From Bacteroidetes bacterium GWF2_41_31 (GTDB lineage: Bacteria; Bacteroidota; Bacteroidia; Bacteroidales; F082): a stretch of 64,000 nucleotides of DNA. The translations under genes and the position numbers were made by a program. Shown here one piece after another: positions 25,664-36,055 of this stretch; position 1 is the first letter of the stretch; every line of letters starts with the position of its first letter. A model generated the notes under the pieces. It was not told the DNA's origin, ran no database searches, and saw only the letters and a program-made list of their open reading frames with translations. The stretch lies in NCBI GenBank assembly GCA_001769215.1, contig MEOL01000032.1:1-64000 (forward strand), given 5' to 3'.

Positions 25664-28600
25664 ATGAGTTTACATCCCATACGATCGATATTGCTTATAT
25701 TCCTATGGTCATACCTCACTGATATGCATGCCCTTGAAGATAAATATTATCAAATCGAAAAACGGATTTTCATTCAAAAGGGATTAAGTCAAAGCCGCAT
25801 TTTGTCCATCATCGAAGACGAGCGGGGGTTTATGTGGTTCGGTACAGCCGACGGACTTAACAGATATGATGGTTACACAACCAAAATTTTCAGACACAAA
25901 ATGAACGACAAATCCTCCCTGCCGAATAACTTTATTAACTCCATGGTTGAAGACCATGATGGGAATATTTGGGTAGGAACCAAGGATGGGGCGGTGCTTT
26001 TTAACCCGTATACCGAAACATTTGTTTCGTTCAGAGAAGCTGATTCGGCCAAAAATGAACTGGGTGCCAACCTGATAGCCTCCTGTGCACTCGATAGTAA
26101 CCAGGATTTGTGGTGTGGTACATTTGGTTATGGAATTTTTAAAATTGATCATAATACGTTTGAAAAACATTACTTTTTATATAGCCCGAAAGATTCGTTA
26201 TACCTCAACCATATTTCAAAAATTTTTATCGACAGCCAAAATCACCTGTGGTTGGGTGCTTTTCATGACAATATGATGATCAGCTACAATATATCCACAG
26301 GTGTGTTGGATAGATATCCCATGGAGGGAATTAAGGCTTCCGAACACAAACAATACAGACCTACCGCGTTTTTTGAAGACAGTAAGCACAGAATCTGGGT
26401 TGGTCTGGTAGACTACATGTCAACTAAGGGAAGTTTGTATTATAAGGAAAGCGGCCAATCGGTGTTTAGGAATTATAAGGATATCATTGAAAGCGACTTT
26501 GCAAGTATTTATTTTGACAGTTTTAATTCGATAGTATCCATAACCGGAAACAATGATGGGCAGTATTGGTTTGCCAGTTTGCTTGGTGGAATTTTTCGTT
26601 TCAAATTTGGTGAAACTCCGGTTGCCAGCTATGTTGTTTCACCTCAGAAAGATGCAACCATTAACTGTCTTTGTCTAGGCAGTAACAACATCTTATGGAT
26701 CGGCACCAATGGTTACGGAGTTGAATTGTCTATTCCCGACAATTCGGATTTTAATCTGATTAGCAGTCGGATAAATTCAGAATTCCCCATTGCAAGTATT
26801 CGCACTTTTGACGAAGATGATCATTATTACTGGGTTGGAGGTTATAACGGACTGGTAAAAATCAGCAAGGATTTTGAGGGTTTTAAAACGGTTTACGAAG
26901 GAAGTATTTATACCTTAGCAGGTGATTTGCACGATAAAAACCTGTTGTGGGCCGGTTCGGAAGGTGGAGGTTTGCTGAAGTACAACAAGGAAAAAAACCT
27001 GTTTACCCAGGTTGAACTGAACTCAGGTAAATTGGATGATTTTAACATTAATTTCATTTACAAAATAGTGCCTTATTCCGACACCTTGCTATTAATAGGT
27101 ACTGGTCAGGGACTGATTGGATTCAATCCACAAAACCAAACGGTTACTCCTTTTCCGTATTTATCAAATCAGGGGATATTACTCGCCATTACGGTCAGAA
27201 CCATTACCAAAGACAGATCAGGAAACATGCTGATTGGATATGTAGATGGCAAAATTGGGCGATTGGACATGGCGGGACAAGTGGTTAAAAATTACAGTGT
27301 CATTCCCGGCTTACAGGATGTAAATAGCTTTAATCCAATTAACTGCATTTATCAGGATACTGAGAGTAATTATTGGATAGCCACCACTAACGGACTCATC
27401 AAATACAATGTAAATACCGCCGAACTCAGGCATTTCACAGAAGATGACGGACTACCCAATAGTTTTACTTATGGGATTCTGCCGGATGAATCGGGCAATT
27501 TGTGGCTAAGTACCAACAATGGAATTTCTTCGTTCTCGCCTAAAGACCAGCTTTTTAGAAATTTTGATGTAAGCGACGGTCTTCAAAGTAATGAATTTAA
27601 TACGGGTGCTTTTTTTGAAGATGATAACGGAATGTTTTTCTTTGGCGGTATAGGAGGTTTTAATTACTTCAACCCTACAATGATCAGGCAAAACAGCATT
27701 CAGCCGGCGATTCAAATTACAGATATTAAAGTGAATAACCAATACCTGACATTAAGCAAAGAAGAAATAGCAACGCGACAATTGGAAATACAACCTGATG
27801 AAGAAATCATTACGATCGATTTTTCCGGTCTCAGCTTTATCAACAACAATAAAAATAAATATAAGTACAAAATCAATGAATTAAATGAGGACTGGATTGA
27901 CCTGGGAAATTATCACCAAATAACGTTTAATAACCTTGCTCCCGGAAAATACACTCTTGAAATACTGGCCTCCAACAACCACGGCTTGTGGCTGGATAAG
28001 CCTTATGCTTTTTCAATTGTTGTATTACCTACTTTTTTCGAATCTGTGTTTTTTAAGTGGCTCATCGGCATCCTGATTCTGGTGCTTATTTTTGTGGGAA
28101 TACAGCTTCGTTTACGACAGCTTATCAAACAAAAAAGGCAATTACAGTTGTTTGCTGACAAACAAACGGAAAGTCTGGTGGCTACCAACGACACACTTAA
28201 AAACGTGATAAAAGAACTTAAAACGACTACCAGCGAACTTGAGGCGTCAAATAAAACCAAAGAAAAATTTTTATCCATCATTGCTCATGATCTCATGGGA
28301 CCACTTGGTGTAATTGAAGGGTTTTCAGATATGCTGAATAAGAAGGAATATCAATTTACGGAAAGCGAAATGGCGGATTACATAGAAACAATAAACACAT
28401 CTGCAAAAGGTCTTATTTCGTTGCTTAGTAATTTACTTCATTGGTCAAGGTTACAAAGAAAATCTTTAAAAATTAACCCAACGGCCATATTGCTTAAAAA
28501 CATTATCGAGGAAACCGTAAACCTTTTACAAGGCAATATCAAAAATAAAGAAATTGAGTTAAGCATTCTTGTAGATGACCAGGCCGTAGTTCTGGCCGAT

Positions 28601-28966
28601 TATAACATGTTGTCCACCATCCTGAGAAACCTGATTTCAAATGCCGTTAAATTTACCTCGTCAAAGGGCAAAATCATCATTGACGCCAAATCAAAAGATC
28701 AACAGGTTGAGATTAGCATTGCCGATACCGGAGTTGGCATTGCCGATGAGATATTGTCCAAACTGTTTAATCCTGAAGAGTTCGTTACTACCAAAGGCAC
28801 CAATAACGAATCAGGAACCGGACTTGGACTAAATCTGGTATCTGAATTTGTAACATTAAACAAAGGAACAATTGAAATAAAAAGTCAGGTAAACGTGGGA
28901 ACCACTTTTTATCTAACCTTTCCAAAGCCCATGCAGGAAAGCGAAAACTCAGTCATAAGCTCATGA
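25664..28966 (+). CDS. Two-component propeller sensor histidine kinase (not hybrid)
   Basis: 1100 residues. A signal peptide (about 1-22) leads into two seven-bladed regulator propellers (about 35-690; repeats such as ILSIIEDERGFMWFGTADGLNRYDG, SMVEDHDGNIWVGTKDGAVLF, GILPDESGNLWLSTNNGISSF), a YYY/immunoglobulin-like domain (about 700-785), one membrane helix (about 793-812), a coiled coil, HisKA (IIAHDLMGPLGVI) and HATPase (LRNLISNAVKFTSS, ADTGVGI, GTGLGL). Unlike the hybrid systems that control polysaccharide loci, it has no receiver and no AraC domain. Its stop overlaps the GH92 start in ATGA. Confidence 0.92.
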   Translation: MSLHPIRSILLIFLWSYLTDMHALEDKYYQIEKRIFIQKGLSQSRILSIIEDERGFMWFGTADGLNRYDGYTTKIFRHKMNDKSSLPNNFINSMVEDHDGNIWVGTKDGAVLFNPYTETFVSFREADSAKNELGANLIASCALDSNQDLWCGTFGYGIFKIDHNTFEKHYFLYSPKDSLYLNHISKIFIDSQNHLWLGAFHDNMMISYNISTGVLDRYPMEGIKASEHKQYRPTAFFEDSKHRIWVGLVDYMSTKGSLYYKESGQSVFRNYKDIIESDFASIYFDSFNSIVSITGNNDGQYWFASLLGGIFRFKFGETPVASYVVSPQKDATINCLCLGSNNILWIGTNGYGVELSIPDNSDFNLISSRINSEFPIASIRTFDEDDHYYWVGGYNGLVKISKDFEGFKTVYEGSIYTLAGDLHDKNLLWAGSEGGGLLKYNKEKNLFTQVELNSGKLDDFNINFIYKIVPYSDTLLLIGTGQGLIGFNPQNQTVTPFPYLSNQGILLAITVRTITKDRSGNMLIGYVDGKIGRLDMAGQVVKNYSVIPGLQDVNSFNPINCIYQDTESNYWIATTNGLIKYNVNTAELRHFTEDDGLPNSFTYGILPDESGNLWLSTNNGISSFSPKDQLFRNFDVSDGLQSNEFNTGAFFEDDNGMFFFGGIGGFNYFNPTMIRQNSIQPAIQITDIKVNNQYLTLSKEEIATRQLEIQPDEEIITIDFSGLSFINNNKNKYKYKINELNEDWIDLGNYHQITFNNLAPGKYTLEILASNNHGLWLDKPYAFSIVVLPTFFESVFFKWLIGILILVLIFVGIQLRLRQLIKQKRQLQLFADKQTESLVATNDTLKNVIKELKTTTSELEASNKTKEKFLSIIAHDLMGPLGVIEGFSDMLNKKEYQFTESEMADYIETINTSAKGLISLLSNLLHWSRLQRKSLKINPTAILLKNIIEETVNLLQGNIKNKEIELSILVDDQAVVLADYNMLSTILRNLISNAVKFTSSKGKIIIDAKSKDQQVEISIADTGVGIADEILSKLFNPEEFVTTKGTNNESGTGLGLNLVSEFVTLNKGTIEIKSQVNVGTTFYLTFPKPMQESENSVISS

Positions 28967-31275
28967 TAAATAAGAACCTTTTAATGATTGGTTTTCTTGT
29001 GCTACAGCTACATTTTACTGCTTATAGCCAGAAAACAACCATCGATTTGGCTTCTCAGGTCAACCCCCTGATTGGCACTCAAAACATGGGACATACTTTT
29101 CCCGGAGCGACTGTCCCTTTCGGGATGGTTCAGTTAAGCCCTGAAACCGGGAACGAACCGATGTTTATTGATGGAAAATACAACAAAGAGGTATATCGGT
29201 ATTGCTCAGGATATCAATACGATGACAGTACTATTTTTGGTTTTAGCCACACCCACTTTAGTGGTACTGGCCACAGCGACCTGGGCGATTTTCTGGTGAT
29301 GCCCACCACTGGTCTCCTCATTCTCGAACCCGGAGAAACCAACGAATCAGGAGGTGGCTATTTTTCCATGTTTTCGCATGACAATGAAACAGCCATGCCC
29401 GGTTATTATCAAGTCGGACTTTCAACTTATGGCATTAATGCCGAACTTACCTCCACCGAACGGGTTGGATTTCACCAATATACCTTTCCCCAATCGGATA
29501 GCGCACACATCCTGCTCGATTTCATGGCAAACATTTACAATTACGATGATAAAAATGTATGGACATTTGTGCGTGTAGAAAATGACACGTTGATCACCGG
29601 TTATCGTCAAACCAGCGGGTGGGCGAGAACCCGAACACTTTATTTCGCGATGGTTTTTTCAAAGCCGGTAGAATCTTATGGGCATAAAAAATATGATAAT
29701 TCACCCTACAAAGGTTTTTGGAGGAAGTTCGATGAGACAGAAAATTTCCCTGAAATGGCAGGAAGAAAGATCCGTGCATACTTTAATTTTAAAACTGAAG
29801 AAGGAGAGAAAATTCAAATCAAATTTGCACTTTCGGCAGTGAGTACCGAGGGTGCCCTGAAAAATCTGAAGGCCGAAATTCCCGGGTGGAATTTTGATCA
29901 GGTGAAAGTTCAGGCCCGCCAAAAATGGAACAGGCAACTCGACAAAATTCAGGTAAAAACAACCACAGAAGCTCAACGCGAAACCTTTTATACAGCTTTG
30001 TATCACACCATGTTAAGCCCGGTTGTTTTTGAGGATGTGGACGGCAACTATCGTGGTTTGGATGACAACATTCATCAGTCAGACGGTTTTACCAATTACA
30101 CCATTTTTTCGCTTTGGGACACCTACCGGGCATTGCATCCGCTTTTCAACCTGATTGAACCCTCGCGCAATGCGGACATGATCAAATCGATGCTGGCACA
30201 CTACGACCAGAGCGTTCATCACATGTTGCCGGTGTGGAGCCATTATGCCAACGAGAACTGGTGCATGATTGGATATCACGCGGTTTCGGTGCTGGCCGAT
30301 GCTGCTGCAAAGGGAAACACCTCCTTTGATATGCAGCATGCGCTGGAAGCGGCAAAAAGTACCTCGCAAGTGGCTTATTTTGATGGCCTTGGTGACTATA
30401 TGAAATTTGGCTTTGTGCCTGAAGACAAAAGCGCCTCCTCCGTTTCAAAAACACTGGAATATGCTTATGACGACTGGTGTATAGCGCAGTTGGCTTCCTT
30501 TTCCGGCGACAGCCTGATGGCATCCATGTATTTGAAACGGTCAGCCAATTACAACCATGTATTTAACCACACATCCCGCTTTATGCAGCCCAGGTTATCA
30601 GATGGAAGCTGGAAAAAACCTTTCGATCCACTGCAAACCCACGACCAGGGATTTATTGAAGGTAACGCCTGGAATTATGGATTGTATGTGCCACAACAGG
30701 TTGACAGTCTGGTGAGCATGATGGGTGGCAAAGCAACCTTTTCGACTCATCTCGACTCGCTGTTTACCATGCACCTCGACGACAGCTACTTTGAACAAAC
30801 CGAAGACATTACACGCGATGGCATTATTGGAAACTATGTGCATGGCAACGAACCCGGACATCACATTGCCTACCTGTACAACTGGACCAACGAGCCATGG
30901 AAAACGCAGGCGCGGGTCCGCATGATCATGGAAACCATGTATGGGGCTGCTCCGGATGGCCTTTGTGGGAACGATGATGCCGGACAAATGTCGGCCTGGT
31001 ATATTTTTAGTGCGTTGGGGTTTTATCCTGTCTGCCCCGGCTCAGCGGAATATGCCCTGGGGAGTCCTTTGGTGAAAGAAGCGGTTATCCATTTTGAAAA
31101 CGGAAACACGCTGAACATCAAGGCTAAACATCAAAGTTCTGAAAATGTGTATGTAAAAGAGGTGTATTTTAACGGCATGGAATTGCAATCGTCCTTTATA
31201 AATCATTTTGAACTCATGAAAGGAGGGGAGCTTTTATTTATTATGTCGCCGAACCCTGATTACGGTGGTAGGTAA
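28963..31275 (+). CDS. GH92 family alpha-mannosidase-like glycosidase
   Basis: 770-residue exported calcium-dependent exo-alpha-mannosidase-type enzyme. Signal peptide MINKNLLMIGFLVLQLHFTAYSQ; N-terminal beta-sandwich with NPLIGTQNMGHTFPGATVPF and GYQYDDSTIFGFSHTHFSG; C-terminal (alpha/alpha)6 domain with HGNEPGHHIAYLYNW and CGNDDAGQMSAWYIFSALG, the regions expected to hold catalytic acids. Linkage specificity (alpha-1,2, 1,3, 1,4 or 1,6) cannot be told. No T9SS tail, so likely periplasmic. Translationally coupled to the upstream kinase; no SusC/SusD pair is adjacent. Confidence 0.93.
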   Translation: MINKNLLMIGFLVLQLHFTAYSQKTTIDLASQVNPLIGTQNMGHTFPGATVPFGMVQLSPETGNEPMFIDGKYNKEVYRYCSGYQYDDSTIFGFSHTHFSGTGHSDLGDFLVMPTTGLLILEPGETNESGGGYFSMFSHDNETAMPGYYQVGLSTYGINAELTSTERVGFHQYTFPQSDSAHILLDFMANIYNYDDKNVWTFVRVENDTLITGYRQTSGWARTRTLYFAMVFSKPVESYGHKKYDNSPYKGFWRKFDETENFPEMAGRKIRAYFNFKTEEGEKIQIKFALSAVSTEGALKNLKAEIPGWNFDQVKVQARQKWNRQLDKIQVKTTTEAQRETFYTALYHTMLSPVVFEDVDGNYRGLDDNIHQSDGFTNYTIFSLWDTYRALHPLFNLIEPSRNADMIKSMLAHYDQSVHHMLPVWSHYANENWCMIGYHAVSVLADAAAKGNTSFDMQHALEAAKSTSQVAYFDGLGDYMKFGFVPEDKSASSVSKTLEYAYDDWCIAQLASFSGDSLMASMYLKRSANYNHVFNHTSRFMQPRLSDGSWKKPFDPLQTHDQGFIEGNAWNYGLYVPQQVDSLVSMMGGKATFSTHLDSLFTMHLDDSYFEQTEDITRDGIIGNYVHGNEPGHHIAYLYNWTNEPWKTQARVRMIMETMYGAAPDGLCGNDDAGQMSAWYIFSALGFYPVCPGSAEYALGSPLVKEAVIHFENGNTLNIKAKHQSSENVYVKEVYFNGMELQSSFINHFELMKGGELLFIMSPNPDYGGR

Positions 31276-31295
31276 CGAAAAAGAATCCGCTCTTA

Positions 31296-31541
31296 TTATT
31301 CCAACTCACGGTGTTTATTATCACAAATAGCACCTTGTTCGCTGTGGCGGCACATGCACCACTTAACCAATTTGGGTTCGGTAATCACTACCTTTTCAGG
31401 TTTAAACCGGGTACCTTTATGCGATTCATCGCAAAATGGCTGATTAACTGATCGTCCACAAGCACACCAAAAATAAATTCCCGGCTCCATGACCAGTTTT
31501 AATGAACGCTTTTGTACAATAATTGGTTGATCATCATCCAT
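31296..31541 (-). CDS. CDGSH iron-sulfur domain protein
   Basis: 81-residue protein with two mitoNEET-type motifs: CACGRSVNQPFCDESH (C-x-C-x8-C-x3-H, a full 2Fe-2S ligand set) and CMCRHSEQGAICDNKH (the second copy). Tandem CDGSH proteins of this size occur in many bacteria; they may take part in redox or iron-sulfur transfer. It converges with GH92 and is probably transcribed alone. Confidence 0.9.
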   Translation of the reverse strand: MDDDQPIIVQKRSLKLVMEPGIYFWCACGRSVNQPFCDESHKGTRFKPEKVVITEPKLVKWCMCRHSEQGAICDNKHRELE

Positions 31542-31604
31542 GGCATAACTGATTGATACAGAAATTAAAATTCCACAAAAAGCCCATTAGAAAACCGGAT
31601 TAAG

Positions 31605-33140
31605 TTACAGAGGTATATTTCCATGCTTTTTTGGTGGATTGGAAGCCGATTTATTGGCCGTCATTTCCAGCGCTTCCAGTATTTTCAAGCGGGTGTCGTG
31701 TGGATAAATGATTTCATCGATATAACCCAGTTGCGCGGCTTTGTATGGACTTGCAAAATTTTCGCGGTATTCGTCCACTGCTTTTTTTCGTGCCTCAGCG
31801 TTTAAGTCGTTCTTATAGATAATATTAACAGCCCCTTCAGGGCCCATCACGGCAATTTCAGCGGTGGGATATGCATAATTCATGTCGGCGCCAATGTGTT
31901 TGCTCGACATCACATCATAAGCTCCACCGTAGGCTTTGCGTGTGATAATGGTAATTTTGGGCACTGTGGCTTCCGCGAAAGCGTAAAGCAACTTCGCTCC
32001 GTGCTTGATGATTCCACCAAACTCCTGGGTCGTTCCGGGAAGAAATCCGGGAACATCTTCAAAAGTAATCAGTGGGATATTAAATGCATCGCAAAAGCGC
32101 ACAAAACGTGCCGCCTTGGTTGAGCTGTCGATATCTAAAACCCCTGCCAATACCTGTGGCTGATTGGCGACTATACCTACCGGTTTACCACCGATACGGG
32201 CAAAACCAATGATAATATTTTGGGCATAATGGGGCTGTACTTCAAGAAAATGTTCATGATCAATCACGGGCAGGATGATATCGAACATGTTATACGGTTT
32301 GTTGGGATCAACTGGAACTACAGTGTCCAACTTGGAAATCTGTCGCTTATGATCATCTGTACAGATTTTCTGTGGAGGATCTTCCATGTTGTTGGAAGGT
32401 AAAAAGCTCATCAACTCACGTACCATCATCATGGCCTGTTCGTCGTTATCAGCAATAAAATGAGCCACCCCGCTTTTTTTGTTATGTGCCATGGCACCGC
32501 CCAGGTCTTCTTTAGTGACTTCCTCATTGGTAACTGTTTTTATCACATCCGGTCCGGTAACAAACATGTAGGAGGTTTCTTTCACCATCAGAATAAAATC
32601 GGTAATTGCAGGAGAATATACCGCGCCACCTGCACAAGCGCCCAGAATGGCCGATATTTGAGGGATAACGCCTGAGCTTCGTACATTGCGATAGAAAATA
32701 TCAGCATACCCGGCCAAACTTTCAACCCCTTCCTGAATACGTGCACCTCCTGAATCGTTCAGTCCAATCACCGGCGCGCCCATCTTCATGGCTAAATCCA
32801 TGATTTTGATAATTTTATCCGCGTTGGCGCGACTTAACGATCCCCCAAAAACGGTAAAATCCTGTGCAAACACATACATCAAACGGTTTTCAATTTTGCC
32901 ATAGCCTGTTACCACGCCATCGCCCAGGAATTTAGTTTTTTCCATGCCAAAATCGGTGGAGCGGTGCGTAACAAACTTGTCTATTTCTACAAATGATCCC
33001 GGGTCGAGCAACAATTTAATTCGTTCTCGTGCTGTTAAACGTCCCATTTTGTGTTGTTTGTCAATGCGTTCTTGTCCGCCTCCCAATTCGGCTTTCAGGC
33101 TTTTTTCTTCTAAGAGTTGTATTTTTGATGTTAACGGCAT
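31605..33140 (-). CDS. Acyl-CoA carboxylase, carboxyltransferase (beta) subunit
   Basis: 511-residue carboxyltransferase of the propionyl/methylmalonyl-CoA type (PccB/MmdA). Crotonase-like halves are visible: [20 protein letters not shown] with [18 protein letters not shown], and [25 protein letters not shown] with [20 protein letters not shown], which form the two oxyanion holes. It transfers CO2 from carboxybiotin to an acyl-CoA. Third gene of a biotin-dependent operon with 33190 and 33713. Propionyl-CoA is the most usual substrate; a sodium-pumping decarboxylase would need membrane subunits that are not here. Confidence 0.93.
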   Translation of the reverse strand: MPLTSKIQLLEEKSLKAELGGGQERIDKQHKMGRLTARERIKLLLDPGSFVEIDKFVTHRSTDFGMEKTKFLGDGVVTGYGKIENRLMYVFAQDFTVFGGSLSRANADKIIKIMDLAMKMGAPVIGLNDSGGARIQEGVESLAGYADIFYRNVRSSGVIPQISAILGACAGGAVYSPAITDFILMVKETSYMFVTGPDVIKTVTNEEVTKEDLGGAMAHNKKSGVAHFIADNDEQAMMMVRELMSFLPSNNMEDPPQKICTDDHKRQISKLDTVVPVDPNKPYNMFDIILPVIDHEHFLEVQPHYAQNIIIGFARIGGKPVGIVANQPQVLAGVLDIDSSTKAARFVRFCDAFNIPLITFEDVPGFLPGTTQEFGGIIKHGAKLLYAFAEATVPKITIITRKAYGGAYDVMSSKHIGADMNYAYPTAEIAVMGPEGAVNIIYKNDLNAEARKKAVDEYRENFASPYKAAQLGYIDEIIYPHDTRLKILEALEMTANKSASNPPKKHGNIPL

Positions 33141-33189
33141 GGTAGTAGGTATTTGGTATTATTCGGTGAAATTGAAACAATAAACAGGA

Positions 33190-33705
33190 TTATTCAAGCA
33201 TGATCAATGGTTGATGCCCATCGATGTTATCGCCTTCTTTTACCAGGACTTTTGTAATCAGCCGGTCTTTAACAACTTTATATTCGCTTTCCATTTTCAT
33301 GGCAGATACAATGATCACGGTTTCGCCGCCTTTCACAAGGTCGCCTTCCTTTACGAGAATCTTGACTACCTTACCAGGCATGGGTGTAGATATAAAATTA
33401 AGGTCTTCGTCTTCTGCCTTTCGGCGGCTATTTTTATACTTTGTCTCCGCATCAATAATTTCAATGTTAAAGGCATTGTACAAGGTGTTTACCAGGTATT
33501 TTTTGTTTTCTGTCGGGAGGAGTTCAACATTGTATGAAATACCATCCAAAAGAATAGAATATACCCCATGCTCAACCTCAACTATATCGATGAAGTATAT
33601 TCGGCCATCAATGCTCATTTCTGCAACATGTCCTTCTGTTTCAATCAATTCTATTTGTACTGTTTCCTCGTCCAGTTTTATTTCGTAAGCCATATCATAC
33701 TTCAT
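33190..33705 (-). CDS. Biotin carboxyl carrier subunit of acyl-CoA carboxylase
   Basis: 171-residue carrier. The last ~70 residues form a biotinyl domain (STPMPGKVVKILVKEGDLV...VSAMKMESEY) with biotin attached to the lysine in AMKM. The N-terminal ~100 residues are beta-rich and probably bind the carboxylase and transferase subunits, as in propionyl-CoA carboxylase BT domains. A slightly later start (MAYEIKLDEE) is equally plausible. It lies 7 nt after the biotin carboxylase gene and 49 nt before the transferase gene. Confidence 0.9.
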   Translation of the reverse strand: MKYDMAYEIKLDEETVQIELIETEGHVAEMSIDGRIYFIDIVEVEHGVYSILLDGISYNVELLPTENKKYLVNTLYNAFNIEIIDAETKYKNSRRKAEDEDLNFISTPMPGKVVKILVKEGDLVKGGETVIIVSAMKMESEYKVVKDRLITKVLVKEGDNIDGHQPLIMLE

Positions 33706-33712
33706 TATGGTG

Positions 33713-35221
33713 TTATGATCTATTCAAATTATTTCTTCTGCCAGTATTTTTCCAATTGCTTGCAGGTCGCTTACAAAAGGTGTTTTTCTTTACCGTTTCT
33801 ATTTTGCTCAGGTAATCGAAAAAAGCTGTCATGGCCGCCACATCTTTTAAGCGACGGGATGCATGTGTATGAGGTTTGAGCAGCTCTTCATGATCCTGTA
33901 TAAAATGGGTATTGTATTTCCCCTCAATAAAAGCAGGTACTTCCATGATGCGGTTAAGAAAGGGGATAGATGTTTTAATGCCTGTAATTTTGTAAGCATG
34001 GAGGGCGCGTCGCATTCTGTCGATGGCTTCCCGGCGAGTTGGTGCCCATACGATCAGTTTTGAGATCATCGGGTCGTAATAAATGGGGATTTCATACCCG
34101 GCATACACATATCCATCATGTCGAACTCCCAATCCAAGGGGTTCGGTAATGTGCCTGATGGTTCCAGGGCTTGGCATAAAGTTGTTGTCAGGATCTTCAG
34201 CATAAATACGTACTTCAATGGCATGTCCGATTTGTTTCAGGTCTTCCTGTTTAAAGGGAAGTTCTTTTCCATTGGCAATATCAATCTGAATTTTTACCAA
34301 ATCCACGCCAACCACTCTTTCGGTGATGGGATGTTCTACCTGTAGGCGTGTATTCATTTCAAGAAAGAAATAATTCAGGTTATCATCTACGATGAATTCG
34401 ATGGTACCTGCACCACTGTAGTTTACGGCTTTGGCTGCAGCCACAGCATGTTCTCCCATTTCACGACGAACCTCTTCGGTCATGATGGGAGAGGGAGTTT
34501 CTTCTACTACTTTTTGATGACGACGCTGTACCGAGCATTCACGCTCAAACAAGTGAACACAATTGCCGTGCTTGTCGGCTACAATCTGAAACTCTATGTG
34601 ATGCGGTGAATTAATATATTTCTCGATATAAACGGCATCATTTCCAAATGCAGCTTTGGCTTCAGATTTTGCAGCACTCACCGAAGAAATGATATCCTCT
34701 TCCTTTTTCACCAGGCGCATTCCTTTACCTCCACCACCGGCACTGGCTTTAATCATCACAGGGAGACCGATTTGATGGATGGTATCCACTGCCTCCTTTA
34801 AGTCGGAGATTGGTTTTATGGTTCCGGGTACCACCGGCACGTTGGCGCTCTGCATTTTGATCCTCGCCGTAATTTTATCGCCCATGGTATTGATGGCATG
34901 GGGTGAAGGACCAATAAAAATGATCCCTTCCTTTTCGCACCTTTCAGAAAACGTTGCATTTTCTGATAAAAATCCGTATCCGGGATGAATGGCATCGGCG
35001 CCACTTTTCCTGGCTGCCGCGATGATGTTGTCGATTACCAGATAACTTTCGTTTGAAGGAGCCGGTCCGATACAATAGGCTTCATCGGCAAAACGCACGT
35101 GCATCGAGGTGCGGTCAGCTTCGGAATATACGGCCACCGATTCGATTCCCATCTCACGACAGCTGCGCATGATCCTGATGGCAATCTCACCCCGGTTGGC
35201 AACCAAAATTTTTTTGATCAT
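33713..35221 (-). CDS. Biotin carboxylase subunit of acyl-CoA carboxylase
   Basis: 502-residue ATP-grasp enzyme that carboxylates biotin. Visible: IKKILVANRGEIAIRIMRS, ASAGGGGKGMRLV (ATP loop), CSVQRRHQKVVEETPS, and EMNTRLQVEHPITE with the catalytic Glu and Arg. After the usual end at about residue 450 it has a C-terminal extension of ~50 residues (FDYLSKIETVKKNTFC...) that probably contacts other subunits. First gene of the carboxylase operon; likely works with 33190-33705 and 31605-33140 rather than in fatty acid synthesis. Confidence 0.93.
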   Translation of the reverse strand: MIKKILVANRGEIAIRIMRSCREMGIESVAVYSEADRTSMHVRFADEAYCIGPAPSNESYLVIDNIIAAARKSGADAIHPGYGFLSENATFSERCEKEGIIFIGPSPHAINTMGDKITARIKMQSANVPVVPGTIKPISDLKEAVDTIHQIGLPVMIKASAGGGGKGMRLVKKEEDIISSVSAAKSEAKAAFGNDAVYIEKYINSPHHIEFQIVADKHGNCVHLFERECSVQRRHQKVVEETPSPIMTEEVRREMGEHAVAAAKAVNYSGAGTIEFIVDDNLNYFFLEMNTRLQVEHPITERVVGVDLVKIQIDIANGKELPFKQEDLKQIGHAIEVRIYAEDPDNNFMPSPGTIRHITEPLGLGVRHDGYVYAGYEIPIYYDPMISKLIVWAPTRREAIDRMRRALHAYKITGIKTSIPFLNRIMEVPAFIEGKYNTHFIQDHEELLKPHTHASRRLKDVAAMTAFFDYLSKIETVKKNTFCKRPASNWKNTGRRNNLNRS

Positions 35222-35288
35222 TCTATTTGTGGTTTAATTTACATGTATTCAGTTTATTAGGACTAAATACAGTTCGCTTTTGAGGGCG

Positions 35289-35347
35289 TAAAGATAATAA
35301 ATTATGCTATCGAACACCTGAACATATGTTTATGTGGGCATGTGTTC
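35289..35347 (-). promoter_or_regulatory. Candidate promoter and inverted repeat before the carboxylase operon
   Basis: On the minus strand TATCTTTA (35296-35289) is one base off the TAnnTTTG box, 68 nt before the biotin carboxylase start. Just upstream, GAACAC at 35312-35317 and GTGTTC at 35342-35347 form an inverted repeat around the palindrome AACATATGTT (35321-35330), a plausible operator. It could instead be part of the 3' end of the RNase H transcript. Confidence 0.3.
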
Positions 35348-35414
35348 ATAAAATTTTTTGTCCTAAATAATAGTATAACATAAATTTATGAAATGAGTTA
35401 TTTTCGTGGGAATA

Positions 35415-36047
35415 CTATTTTCGTCCATAGTCGGCAGGTATTTCACCCCAAAGTTCAGTCTTCCATTTGAGGATTTGGGTAGAATAGCTATTGTTTCGAA
35501 GCCAGGATTCAGCATTTTTTAACATGACAAAAAGCTGTTCGTTCTGTGAAGTTTTCACCAATTTGGTATTCGTCCGTTTGTTGCGAACCCATGCTATCGC
35601 GGTTTTGGAATCAGAATAAATCGGGTAATTCAGGTTGTGTTTTTTACAATAGGCCAAAGCCAGCACCAAAGCCAGAAATTCACCGATATTGACCGTACCC
35701 ATCTTATAAGGTCCCCTGTCAAATAACGGGGTTTCTGTTTCAGTAAACACCCCTCGAAATTCCAATGTGCCCGGATTTCCTGCGCAAGCGGCATCCACTG
35801 AAATACTTTGCAGGATCGGTTTTTCAGTACCGGATAGTGTAGTCAGATCTTTTTTTCCTTTAGCTCCACGAATGACTTCGAAAGGATTTCCAAAGGCTTG
35901 TTGCGCTTCGTCGTGAGAGGTGAAGGATTTGTATTGCGCTCCCAGGTAGCCTGTTACCTGTTTTTTACATGCCGCCCAGTTGTCGTAGATACCTGGTTGG
36001 ATACCCTGCCATACCACGTAATATTTCTTCCTTGAATTGATCACCAT
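35415..36047 (-). CDS. Ribonuclease H family protein with viroplasmin domain
   Basis: 210 residues. The N-terminal ~50 residues (KKYYVVWQGIQPGIYDNWAACKKQV) are a viroplasmin (caulimovirus P6-like) RNA/DNA hybrid-binding domain. The RNase HI fold follows (about 75-210) with acidic residues in SVDAACAGNPG, NIGEFLALVLAL and IYSDSKTAIAWVRN and a last Asp in IPADYGRK. It degrades RNA in RNA/DNA hybrids. The start at 36047 (MVINSRKK) is chosen; a longer frame overlaps the upstream protease gene. The two are 8 nt apart. Confidence 0.9.
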   Translation of the reverse strand: MVINSRKKYYVVWQGIQPGIYDNWAACKKQVTGYLGAQYKSFTSHDEAQQAFGNPFEVIRGAKGKKDLTTLSGTEKPILQSISVDAACAGNPGTLEFRGVFTETETPLFDRGPYKMGTVNIGEFLALVLALAYCKKHNLNYPIYSDSKTAIAWVRNKRTNTKLVKTSQNEQLFVMLKNAESWLRNNSYSTQILKWKTELWGEIPADYGRK

Positions 36048-36055
36048 AGGGCTCT

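Noticed and set aside
25664-28966. Hybrid two-component system
   Set aside because: The protein ends with the HATPase domain; there is no receiver and no AraC helix-turn-helix.
31605-33140. Sodium-pumping methylmalonyl-CoA decarboxylase
   Set aside because: The membrane beta subunit and small subunits are absent, while a biotin carboxylase is present in the operon.
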